DNA of 64,000 bases from Sternotherus odoratus (lineage: Eukaryota; Chordata; Testudines; Kinosternidae): the NCBI GenBank assembly GCA_032164245.1, contig JAVMKO010000043.1, positions 558,001 through 622,000 of the forward strand. Reading direction: 5' to 3'. Of the stretch, positions 27,401 to 39,400 are shown piece by piece. The notes under the pieces are model-generated. The model was given only the letters and a program-made list of their open reading frames with translations. It was not told where the DNA came from and searched no databases. Made by a program: the position numbers and the translations under genes. How positions within the stretch are numbered: position 1 is the stretch's first letter; every line of letters begins with the position of its first letter.

Positions 27401-30400
27401 ACTCCACGGAGCGACGTCCGATGGACCCCAGCTGGGATCTGGCCCCATTGACTCCACGGAGCGACGTCCGATGGGCCCCAGCTGGGATCGGGCCCCATTG
27501 ACTCCACGGAGCGATGTCCGATGGACCCCAGCTGGGATCGGGCCCCATTGACTCCACGGAGCGACGTCCGATGGACCCCAGCTGGGATCTGGTCTGCTCC
27601 ATGCTGGTGGAGGCGCTGGATCTCCCTTGTTTCTAAGCAGGGCTCCCGTGGAACGCAGCTTCTCCTCAGTGTGCTTCGTTGGGTGAGCTCCAGACTCCCG
27701 CAGCTGCCCAGAGCCAGCGCAGCCAGGAGTCTCCCGTCCCCATCAAGGGAGGGAAATCCTCAGGGCAGGGCGGGTTTTTCTGGGAGACAGGAGCTAGGCC
27801 AGGCAGGTGTCCTAGCGGAAGGGCCTGGCTCCGGAGTCCTGTGGCGAGGGGTGGGTGTCTGGGAGCCAGGACGCCTGGCTTCTCTCCCCAGCTCTGGACG
27901 AGCCCCTCCAGGCACACCCCCTTTCAGCCATGGGCAGAGAGATACCCCTACACAGCCCTGTTTCTGTGCCCAGCTCACCATGACCAGCTTCTCCGTCCGC
28001 TCCACGATCGTGTCCCGCTTCGCCTCCACCCGCGTTCGGACCGACCTCCGCAACCCCCACGCCGAGCCCAAGGAAGCCATCTTCGACCTAGACCTTCCCA
28101 GCTCAGCCTTCATCTCCAACTTCACCATGTGAGCCCGGGACGGGGCCCGGCCATGTAGAGCCCACAGCCCCACACATTTCCATGGGATCCAGGGATGGAG
28201 GGGGGCTGGGGGACAGAGCAGTGGAGGAGAGTGTGAGCGAGACAGGTTAGATAGAAAGAGGGTGTGTGGGGATTTGTGGATGGAGGGGATGGGACTGGAG
28301 AGATGGAGGGAGGGGTGGGGATTTGTGGATGGAGGGGATGGGACTGGAGAGATGGAGGGAGGGGTGTGGATTTGTGGATGGAGGGGTGGAGATGGGGAGG
28401 GATGGAGGGGTGGGAATGGAGAGATGGACGGAGGGGTGGGGATTTGTGGATGGAGGGGTGGGGATGGGGAGGGATGGAGGGGTGGGGATGGGGAGGGATG
28501 GAGGGGTGGGAATGGAGAGATGGATGGAGGGGATGGGACTGGAGAGATGGACGGAGGGGTGGGGATTTGTGGATGGAGGGGTGGGGATGGGGAGGGATGG
28601 AGGGGATGGGACTGGAGAGATGGAGGGAGGGGTGGGGATTTGTGGATGGAGGGGTGGGGATGGGGAGGGATGGAGGGGTGGGAATGGAGAGATGGATGGA
28701 GGGGGAGGGATGGAGGGGATGGGACTGGAGAGATGGACGGAGGGGTGGGGATTTGTGGATGGAGGGGTGGAGATGGGGAGGGATGTAGGGGTGGGAATGG
28801 AGAGATGGATGGAGGGGATGGGACTGGAGAGATGGACGGAGGGGTGGGGATTTGTGGATGGAGGGGTGGAGATGGGGAGGGATGGAGGGGATGGGACTGG
28901 AGAGATGGAGGGAGGGGTGGGGATTTGTGGATGGAGGGGATGGGACTGGAGAGATGGACGGAGGGGTGGGGATTTGTGGATGGAGGGGTGGGGATGGGGA
29001 GGGATGGAGGGGATGGGACTGGAGAGATGGACGGAGGGGTGGGGATTTGTGGATGGAGGGGTGGGGATGGGGAGGGATGGAGGGGATGGGACTGGAGAGA
29101 TGGAGGGAGGGGTGGGGATTTGTGGATGGAGGGGTGGGGATGGGGAGGGATGGAGGGGATGGGACTGGAGAGATGGACGGAGGGGTGGGGATTTGTGGAT
29201 GGAGGGGATGGGACTGGAGAGATGGACGGAGGGGTGGGGATTTGTGGATGGAGGGGTGGAGATGGGGAGGGATGGAGGGGATGGGACTGGAGAGATGGAC
29301 GGAGGGGTGGGGATTTGTGGATGGAGGGGTGGAGATGGGGAGGGATGGAGGGGATGGGACTGGAGAGATGGACGGAGGGGTGGGGATTTGTGGATGGAGG
29401 GGTGGGGATGGGGAGGGATGGAGGGGATGGGACTGGAGAGATGGAGGGAGGGGTGGGGATTTGTGGATGGAGGGGATGGGACTGGAGAGATGGACGGAGG
29501 GGTGGGGATTTGTGGATGGAGGGGTGGGGATGGGGAGGGATGGAGGGGATGGGACTGGAGAGATGGACGGAGGGGTGGGGATTTGTGGATGGAGGGGTGG
29601 GGATGGGAGGGATGGAGGGGATGGGACTGGAGAGATGGAGGGAGGGGTGGGGATTTGTGGATGGAGGGGTGGGGATGGGGAGGGATGGAGGGGTGGGAAT
29701 GGAGAGATGGATGGAGGGGTGGGGATTTGTGGATGGAGGGGATGGGACTGGAGAGATGGACGGAGGGGTGGGGATTTGTGGATGGAGGGGTGGAGATGGG
29801 GAGGGATGGAGGGGTGGGAATGGAGAGATGGATGGAGGGGGAGGGATGGAGGGGATGGGACTGGAGAGATGGATGGAGGGGGAGGGATGGAGGGGATGGG
29901 ACTGGAGAGATGGAGGGAGGGGTGGGGATTTGTGGATGGAGGGGTGGGGATGGGGAGGGATGGAGGGGATGGGACTGGAGAGATGGAGGGAGGGGTGGGG
30001 ATTTGTGGATGGAGGGGTGGGGATGGGGAGGGATGGAGGGGATGGGACTGGAGAGATGGAGGGAGGGGTGGGGATTTGTGGATGGAGGGGTGGGGATGGG
30101 GAGGGATGGAGGGGTGGGAATGGAGAGATGGATGGAGGGGGAGGGATAGAGGGGATGGGACTGGAGAGATGGAGGGAGGGGTGGAGATGGGGAGGGATGG
30201 AGGGGTGGGGATGGAGGGGTGGAGATGGGGAGGGATGGAGGGGATGGGACTGGAGAGATGGAGGGAGGGGTGGGGATTTGTGGATGGAGGGGTGGGGATG
30301 GGGAGGGATGGAGGGGTGGGAATGGAGAGATGGATGGAGGGGGAGGGATGGAGGGGATGGGACTGGAGAGATGGAGGGAGGGTGGGGATTTGTGGATGGA

Positions 30401-33400
30401 GGGGTGGGGATGGGGAGGGATGGAGGGGATGGGACTGGAGAGATGGAGGGAGGGGTGGGGATTTGTGGATGGAGGGGTGGGGATGGGGAGGGATGGAGGG
30501 GTGGGGATGGGGAGGGATGGAGGGGATGGGACTGGAGAGATGGAGGGAGGGGTGGGGATTTGTGGATGGAGGGGTGGGGATGGGGATGGATGGAGGGGAT
30601 GGGACTGGAGAGATGGAGGGAGGGGTGGGGATTTGTGGATGGAGGGGTGGAGATGGGGAGGGATGGAGGGGATGGGAATGGAGAGATGGAGGGAGGGGTG
30701 GGGATTTGTGGATGGAGGGGTGGGGATGGGGATGGATGGAGGGGATGGGACTGGAGAGATGGAGGGAGGGGTGGGGATTTGTGGATGGAGGGGTGGGGAT
30801 GGGGAGGGATGGAGGGGTGGGACTGGAGAGATGGAGGGAGGGGGAGGGATGGAGGGATGGAGGGGTGGGAATGGAGAGATGGATGGAGGGGATGGGACTG
30901 GAGAGATGGACGGAGGGGTGGGGATTTGTGGAGGGAGGGGTGGGGATGGGGAGGGATGGAGGGGTGGGAATGGAGAGATGGATGGAGGGGATGGGACTGG
31001 AGAGATGGACGGAGGGGTGGGGATTTGTGGAGGGAGGGGTGGGGATGGGGAGGGATGGAGGGGGATGGGACTGGAGAGATGGAGGGAGGGGTGGGGATGG
31101 GGGCGGAGGGTCCGCAGAGCCAGGTCTGATCAAGAGCCCCACCCCCACTGTGTCTGCTGCTATCAGGCAGATTTGAGGCCATGTCCCATAATCCCCCTCT
31201 CCCATCCTAGCACCATCAACAATAAAGTCTATGTGGCCGAGGTGAAAGAGAAGCACCAGGCCAAGAAGATGTACGACGAGGCCCGGAGACGCGGCCAGAC
31301 GGCGGCTCACGTTGGCACTAGGTGAGACCCTGGCACCCAGTGACTAGAGTGGGGCGCTGGGAGCCAGGACTCCTGGGTTCTCTCCCCAGCTCGTGGAGGG
31401 GAGGGGAGTCTAGTGGGTTAGAGCAGCGGGGGCTGGGAGCCAGGACTCCTGGGTTCTCTCCCCAGCTCGTGGAGGGGAGGGGAGTCTAGTGGGTTAGAGC
31501 AGCGGGGGCTGGGAGCCAGGACTCCTGGGTTCTCTCCCTGGCTTTGCCCCCTCCCCAGGGACCGGGAGACGGAGAAGTTCCGGGTCTCGGCTAGCGTGGC
31601 GGCCGGCAGCCAGGTGTCCTTCGAGCTGAGCTACGAGGAGCTGCTGCAGCGTCAGCTGGGCAGGTACGAGCACGCCGTGAGCGTGCGTCCGCAGCAGGTG
31701 GTGGGGAACCTCAGCGTGGAGGTGAGCATCTCGGAGCGCACCGGCATCGACTTCGTCCACGTGCTGCCCCTCCGCACCAGCCGCCTGCTCACCAACACCT
31801 TGCGAGGTACACACGGTTCACACCTCTGCGAGCGCTCGGTTCAGGCTCTCTGCACACTCAGGCAGACATTGATGTCCCTACCCCCAACCCCAGGGCCTAG
31901 AAAGTTACTCTTGGTTTTTTTAACCTGGTAGCCGGGATTCTGCTACCGCTCAGTGGCCCAAGAGCCCTGGTGCGTTTGTGACCATTCCCCGGTTACTCAG
32001 GATACAAGTCACCTGTTGCCGTCTGCCTTGAGCAAGAGGGAATCTGTCTGGTGCCACTCCGGCACTCCCCTCTGGGCTGGGCCAGCCCGAACCTCACCTG
32101 GCAGCTTAACAACAGGGCACCCACTCCAAGTTCCCCTGCATTACCTCGCCCCTGAAATCCCCAATCCTAGCTCTCCCTTACCCACTCCACCCCCCGTGTA
32201 ACAGAGCAAAAGGGTCAGTAAAGCCTCAGACTGAACCAGAACCAGAGATGGAAACAAGTGGGGACCAAACTAGATCCTCAAACCTGAACCTGGGTCTACA
32301 CGTAGGGACCGCTCCCTCTCCAGCTGATCCAATGGGATTTGCCCCCAGGTCGGCTGGGCCGGTTTTCACCTCCCTCTGCGGTGTGGGGCACTGCTCACTG
32401 GCTATACCCTTGAAATGACAATGTGAGGGCACCAGGAACTCAGCCAGGGCGCGGGCGGGAGGCTCTGAGCCAGTGTCAGGCTGGGTGACTCGGACGGGGT
32501 CCCTGAACGGCGACATGGGACCTCTGACTGGGCCAGGGATAATTTGGGGAGGGAGCGAGGCCGCTCAGCTGGCTCCTGAGTAACAAGGCCCGCTGCGGAT
32601 CTGTTCCTCCTCCACACCCAGCCAACCGGCTTTCAGGAGGAACAGATTGGCCCTTAAGTGTTACCTGTTTGAATGTCTCACAATGGTCCGGAGGCCGGGC
32701 GAGTTACGAGCTTTGTGTAGACACACTGCGGAAAAGGACCGAGGGGTGACCGTGGACGAGAAGCTGGAGATGAGTCAACAGTGTGTCCTTGTTGCCAAGA
32801 AGGCTGATGGCATGTTGGGCTGTATAAGTCGGGGCATTGCCAGCAGATCGAGGGACGTGATCGTTCCCCTCTATTCGGCACTGGTGAGGCCTCATCTGGA
32901 GTCCTGGGTCCAGTTTTGGGGCCCACACTACAAGAAGGATGTGGAAAAATTGGAAAGAGTCCAGAGAAGGGCAACAAAAATGATTCGGGGTCTGGAGCGC
33001 CTGACTTATGAGGAGAGGCTGAGAGAACTGGGATTGTTTAGTCTGCAGAAGAGAAGACTGAGGGGGGATTTGGTAGCTGCTTTCAACTACCTGAAAGGGG
33101 GTCCAAAGAGGATGGATCTAGACTGTTCTCAGTGGTACCAGACGACAGAACAAGGAGTAATGGTGTCACGTTGAAGTGGGGGAGGCAAAGTTGCCAGTGC
33201 TGGAGAATCCCCCACAACCCTTGGGAACCCATCCGGGGGTTAATGACTCTCCCTGATAAAACCCACACCTGATTTCCTCTCTGAATTTGTCCAGTGCCAC
33301 CGTCCAGCCGTTGGATCGGGTCATGCGCCATGTAGGGACGTGTAGTGGGGGTCACGGCTCCCCTTCGTCTTCTCTTTCTTACGCAAACTAGATTGAGCTC

Positions 33401-36400
33401 CGGGAGTCTCTCGTTCTCAGGTCGGGCCCCTCCCCAGTTGATCACCCTCCTTCCCGGTGCGGGCAGCGGGACTGGACACAGGATCCCAGCCGTGGCGGTT
33501 CCACCGGGGCCAGATCCGGAGGGGAAATCGCCTCTTGCTCCTGTTTCTGCAGAGTTCCTGTTCCGCTGATTCCCCCCCGCGACCCCCACGTCTCTGCTAG
33601 GCCGCTGCTCCCCAGGAGAGAGGCCCCCAGCCTGTCAGGCCGGCCCGGACGGAGGCATTTCCAGGGAATCCCGTTCGTCTGCACCCGGCGGCCACCCAGC
33701 CTGCTCGGTGTCCGTGGCCCCGTCCCTATTTCCCGCCCCCCAGGGAGGATTTTCTGTTTCCTTCCCAGCCGTTGGAGAGGCGGGCGGGGGCAGGGGGGAC
33801 GAATGGGTCAGGGCCGCGGGGAGAACTCCAAGGGCAGGGGACCGTGGGCCCCAGGGTCCCCGTCTCCCGCTGACCTCGGCTTCTCCGCAGGGGACGCCGC
33901 CCTGCCGCCCTCCACCCAGGTGGAGAAGGGAAGCCACTGTGCCTGGGTTCGCTTCGCCCCGAGCCCACAGCAGCAGGCGGCTCTCTCCAGCGCGGGCGTC
34001 CTGGGGGACTTGGTGGTACAGTATGACGTGGCCATGCCCGACGTGGCTGGGGACGTGCAGGTGAGGGGGGGGGCAGGCGCTGAGATCTCAGGGCCTTACA
34101 GAACGGGGGACAGCCTGCAGGGGAGGGGCACGGATCTGGGGAGGGAGGGAGGGGATGTGTGGGGGAGGAGGGGTCTGGAGGAGGAGGAAGGGGGCGAGAG
34201 ATGGGATGGATGGTGTGGGGGAGGAGGGAAGGGGGCGAGAGATGGTGTGGGAGAGAAGGGGTGTGGGGGAGGAGGAAGGGGGCGAGAGATGGGATGGATG
34301 GTGTGGGGGAGGAGGGAAGGGGGCGAGAGATGGTGAGGGGGAGGGAAGGGGGCGAGAGATGGTGTGGGAGAGGAGGGGTGTGGGGGAGGAGGAAGGGGGC
34401 GAGAGATGGGATGGATGGTGTAGGGGAGGAGGGAAGGGGGCGAGAGATGGTGAGGGGGAGGAGGGGTGTGGGGGAGGAGGAAGGGGGCGAGAGATGGTGT
34501 GGGGGAGGAGGGGTGTGGGGGAGGAGGAAGGGGGCGAGAGATGGGATGGATGGTGTGGGGGAGGAGGGAAGGGATGTATATGGAGAGGCAGGGAGGGGAC
34601 AGTCGGGGTGAGGGACGTGGGGGAGGGGGGTGTATGGGGAGGCAGGGAGGAGACGTGTGGGGGGATGGAGGGGTGTGGGGGAAGGGAGGGATGAAGTGGG
34701 GGTGAGGAGTGTGTTTGTGGAGGCGGGGAGGGGTGGTGTGGGGCGGGGTGTGGGGGAAGGGAGGGATGTGGGAGGGAAGAGGAGTATTTACGGGGAGGCG
34801 GGAAGAGGACAGCATGGGGAGGGAAGGGAGGGTGTGGGGCGGGGTGTGGGGGAAGGGAGGGATGAAGTGGGGGTGAGCAGTGTGTTTGTGGAGGAGGGAA
34901 GACGACAGCGTGGGGACAGAAGGATGCGCAGACAGACAGGTGCACACGCCCCCCCCCCCATCGGCACCCGCTGCCTGTCCCATGTGCTCCCCCCCCCGCC
35001 ACACCAGCACCGAGTGGGAGTCCTGAGCCTCCCCCCTTCCCTCTCCGCAGATCTACAGTGGCTACTTCGTTCACTACTTCGCCCCCCGCCGCCTGCCCCC
35101 CCTGCAGAAGAACGTGGTGTTTGTCATCGACGTCAGCGGCTCCATGCACGGCACCAAGATGAAGCAGGTGAGGGGGTGGAGAGGCCAGGGGGAGGTCGCC
35201 CCAGACCAGGGGGGAGGGGGGCAGCCAGGAGATACATGGGTCAACATCCATGCAAATTAAGTCCTGGTCTTATTTACATATTCATCAGTCCCTTTAGACA
35301 CTGACCCAGTCCACTCCCCCCTCCCCCCCTCAAATCTGTCAGCTCCGCCTGTGAACGGTCGGAAAGCAGAAATGCCAAATTCCCGTTTGAAATCTCGAAA
35401 TCTGACAGCGCGTTCCCGGTGGGATGGGGTGAAGCAGTGGAAGAGCTCCAGTAGAACGCAGTGGAGGTGAGCTCCAGTAGAACGCAGTGGAGGTGAGCTC
35501 CAGTAGAACGCAGTGGAGGTGAGCTCCAGTAGAACGCAGTGGAGGTGAGCTCCAGTAGAACGCAGTGGAGGTGAGCTCCAGTAGAACGCAGTGGAGGTGA
35601 GCTCCAGTAGAACGCAGTGGAGGTGAGCTCCAGTAGAACGCAGTGGAGGTGAGCTCCAGTAGAACGCAGTGGAGGTGAGCTCCAGTAGAACGCAGTGGAG
35701 GTGAGCTCCAGTAGAACGCAGTGGAGGTGAGCTCCAGTAGAACGCAGTGGAGGTGAGCTCCAGTAGAACGCAGTGGAGGTGAGCTCCAGTAGAACGCAGT
35801 GGAGGTGAGCTCCAGTAGAACGCAGTGGAGGTGAGCTCCAGTAGAACGCAGTGGAGGTGAGCTCCAGTAGAACGCAGTGGAAGAGCTCCAGTAGAACGCA
35901 GTGGAGGTGAGCTCCAGTAGAACGCAGTGGAGGTGAGCTCCAGTAGAACGCAGTGGAGGTGAGCTCCAGTAGAACGCAGTGGAGGTGAGCTCCAGTACAG
36001 AGCTCCTCTCTCCACGCACGGCATCGATTTTATCTGCTCTGACATGACCTGCTGGCGGACGTGGAAACGGGACAAATTCAGACTGGAAATAGGTGTAACG
36101 GGAGGGGAGTCACCCGCTGGAACAACTGCGAAATGGTGGGGCTGGACTCCCCATCGCCAGCAGCTTTTCAATCAGGATGGGAGGTTCTTCCGAAGGCTCC
36201 CCTCTAGGGATGATTTGGGGGCAGTTCTCTGGCCCGTCTACACAAGGTCAAACTAGAGTGCAGTGGTGTGAAAACCTGGGAATTGGACTCTTCACATGCC
36301 GATGAGTCCCAAAGCCAGTGAAACGCTCGCGTTGAATAGTCCTCCAAAGGTGCCACCAAAACTGGCCAATCGTTTCAGCTGGAAAAAATGGCCAAATAGT

Positions 36401-39400
36401 CAAGTGAGCGTTTGGAGGTTTTGTTCTGAATGTATCTGGGTTTGTTTCTTCCGAAATATTAAAACCAAGTGTTTCCTTCAACCCAGAACTTTTTTCCTGA
36501 CTCTTTTGTTTTGATTCAGCCACTGAGGTGACAAATCAGGGATGTGCTGAGTTCTGATCATAATAGAAAAGCCTGAAGGAAATGAGGTGAGAAAGTCAAA
36601 CACTCGTTTCTTCATTGTTGACGCGATATACTGTGTTAAACGCGCTAATCCATGGAAACAAAGAGAAAACCCGCAGCGGGGCAGAATCCTATTGCAAGCA
36701 AACGCAGATGTGCAAGGGGCCTGCTTAGCGAAAGGAGAACCAGACTCTCCCTGTGAGATGAGGCCAGGGAGGAAAAGAAAAAAAAGGTTTAAAACTGTGA
36801 CAAGCGCTGCTCGAACCACAGGATTCATCAGTAGCAGAAAAAAGCCAAAAGGCTCTTGAACAAAGAGGAGGCAGCTGCGAATGCTCAGGCCGCGGAAGGC
36901 TGGTCTCCCCTCTTGAAAGGAAGGAGGAGGAGAGAGAAACAGACCGGCTGGCAAAGACTCCCAGGAAGAGAAGGAAAGACACTGGTGAGATCAAAGCCAT
37001 TGAAGATGGAACTGGAAATACATTCATCAACCAGAAACAGATTAACGAGGGTGGAGAAATGATTTCAAAGGCCTATGAATGAAGAGAACCCAAGAGAACC
37101 ATAGAATCTAGACATGTCGGACTGGAAGGGACCTTGAGAAGTCACCAAGCCCAGCTCCCTGCATGAGGCAGGATCAAGTAAACCTAGGTCACCCCAGCAA
37201 GGGTTTGTCCAGCCGGTCCGTAAAAACCTGTAGTGACGGGCATTCCTCAGACGTCCGTTCCAGAACGTTCCTACCCGTAGAGTGGAAACATTTTCCTGCT
37301 GTGGAATAGAAATCTCCTGGCTGTAGATTAAGCCCATTGCTTCTTGTCCTACTGTCACTGGACATGGCTATTTATCGCTCTTGAGAACGCATGTCCCGAG
37401 GAGTCATCCCGCGGTGCAGGAGAACAAACCCAGTCCCCGAAGCCTCCACCCGGCTCCTCCAGAACACAACGGTGGTGCTGTTAGCAGAGTCGCAAGGCCG
37501 TGTGCCGAAATGGAACCATTTCTAGCTAGGGGGGAGCACGCTGGGGCTTGGCACGATGCGTTTGTTGTTCACCGTGGTGCCCGATGCGTCCAGAAGACGG
37601 CAGCCCCTGGGAACCGGAAGGCCGTTCAGAGAGCTGGATGTGCGTGTGTGAACAAAATGGGATGAAAATCAGCCGAAATACAACCGACCGCAGGGTCTGT
37701 GGATTCAGCGGTACCGGGGGGGAAACCCTCGTGCCCGTATGTAGCAGAGAAAGGAGGTGGGTGAGTCGTAGCTTTTAGTGGAACAACTTGTTCAAAAGCT
37801 CGTCTCTCTCCCCAACCAAAGTTGGGCCAGTAAAGGATACGATCTCACCCACTGTGTCTCTCGGATACCCTGGGACCGACGCAGCCCCAACGTGTGTGCG
37901 TAAATGAGATACAGCCGACCTAGAACACACCGTGCCGTAACGTAGACTGAGGTACAGCTCTAGATGTCATCGTCGATCCATAGCCTCGTATCCCGGGGTC
38001 ATATCTTGATTTATACCGATGGACAGACGCTATCATTGTAGAGCTACAGCCACATATGTATAAATAAAACATGAGCAGCCCGTTCTCTCTGATTCCCTGG
38101 TGTTTGATGTGTATGGATGAAGTGTCTCTCTCAATACAATCTCCTGTTTTCTCTAGTGTACGGAGTCTATCTATGGTACTTAGCCAGTTCTCTCTCGGTA
38201 GGAAGAATTGGGGGGGTCTCCGATACACATCAGTGTGTGTTTGTGTGTCCCGTAGTACACGCAGATCAGTGTCACGCCACCCACTATCCCACGATGAAAC
38301 GAAACCACCAATCGGTGGCCCCCTTTCCCCGTCAAGTCCCTCGCTGAAACCCACCCCTTCCCCCGTCCCTCCAGTCCCGCCCTGCCCCTCCCCTCCCCAC
38401 TCCCGAGATCTCCCCCAAGCAGGGTCAGCCATGCTGCGTTTCTGCCCCCAGACCAAGAAGGCCATGCACGTCATCCTGAGCGACCTGCACCCGGACGACT
38501 GCTTCAACATCGTCACCTTCTCGGACACCGTCCGCGTGTGGCGGGCCGGGCGCCCCATCCCGGCCTCGGCCCACAACATCCGCAGTGCCAGGGACTATGT
38601 CCACGGGATGGAAGCTGATGGATGTGAGTCACTGCGGGGGGCTCCCACAGCCAGGGGTCCTGCCCCACTCTCCATGGCGCCCCCCAGGAGCATCCCCACA
38701 GCCGGGGGTCCTGCCACGCTCCCTATGGCGACCTCGGGAGCATCCCCACAGCCGGGGGTCCTGCCCCGCTCCCCACAGCGCCCCCTGGGAGCATCCCCAC
38801 AGCCGGGGGTCCTGCCACGCTCCCTATGGCGACCTCGGGAGCATCCCCACAGCCGGGGGTCCTGCCCCGCTCCCCACAGCGCCCCCTGGGAGCATCCCCA
38901 CAGCCAGGGGTCCTGCCCCACTCTCCATGGCGCCCCCCAGGAGCATCCCCACAGCCGGGGGTCCTGCCACGCTCCCTATGGCGACCTCGGGAGCATCCCC
39001 ACAGCCAGGGGTCCTGCCCCACTCTCCATGGCGCCCCCCAGGAGCATCCCCACAGCCGGGGGTCCTGCCCCGCTCCCCACAGCGCCCCCTGGGAGCATCC
39101 CCACAGCCGGGGGTCCTGCCCCGCTCCCCACAGCGCCCCCTGGGAGCATCCCCACAGCCGGGGGTCCTGCCACGCTCCCTATGGCGACCTCGGGAGCATC
39201 CCCACAGCCGGGGGTCCTGCCCCGCTCCCCACAGCACCCCCTGGGAGCATCCCCACAGCCGGGGGTCCTGCCCCGCTCCCCACAGCGCCCCCTGGGAGCA
39301 TCCCCACAGCTGGGGGTCCTGCCCCGCTCCCCACGGCGCCCCCCGGGAGCACCCCCCGCAGCCAGGCTTCCTGCCCCGCTCCCCATGGGATGCAGACATT

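Noticed and set aside
25249..27602. Minus-strand open frames of about 750 codons
   Set aside because: They follow the 50-bp array in all three minus frames; 50 is not a multiple of 3, so each frame cycles through the same words. No domain, splice or codon signal.
27760..31310. Minus-strand proline/serine/histidine-rich frames over 1,000 codons and plus-strand Gly/Trp/Asp-rich frames up to 955
   Set aside because: They are translations of the purine-strand minisatellite in ITIH6 intron 2, open in several frames on both strands.
32647..33174. A 175-codon frame as a host gene
   Set aside because: Its residues are those of the CR1 reverse-transcriptase C terminus; it is a truncated transposon piece.
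35257..36171. Minus-strand 304-codon frame ([15 protein letters not shown] repeats)
   Set aside because: It is the 26-bp intronic array read in reverse; no conserved sequence.
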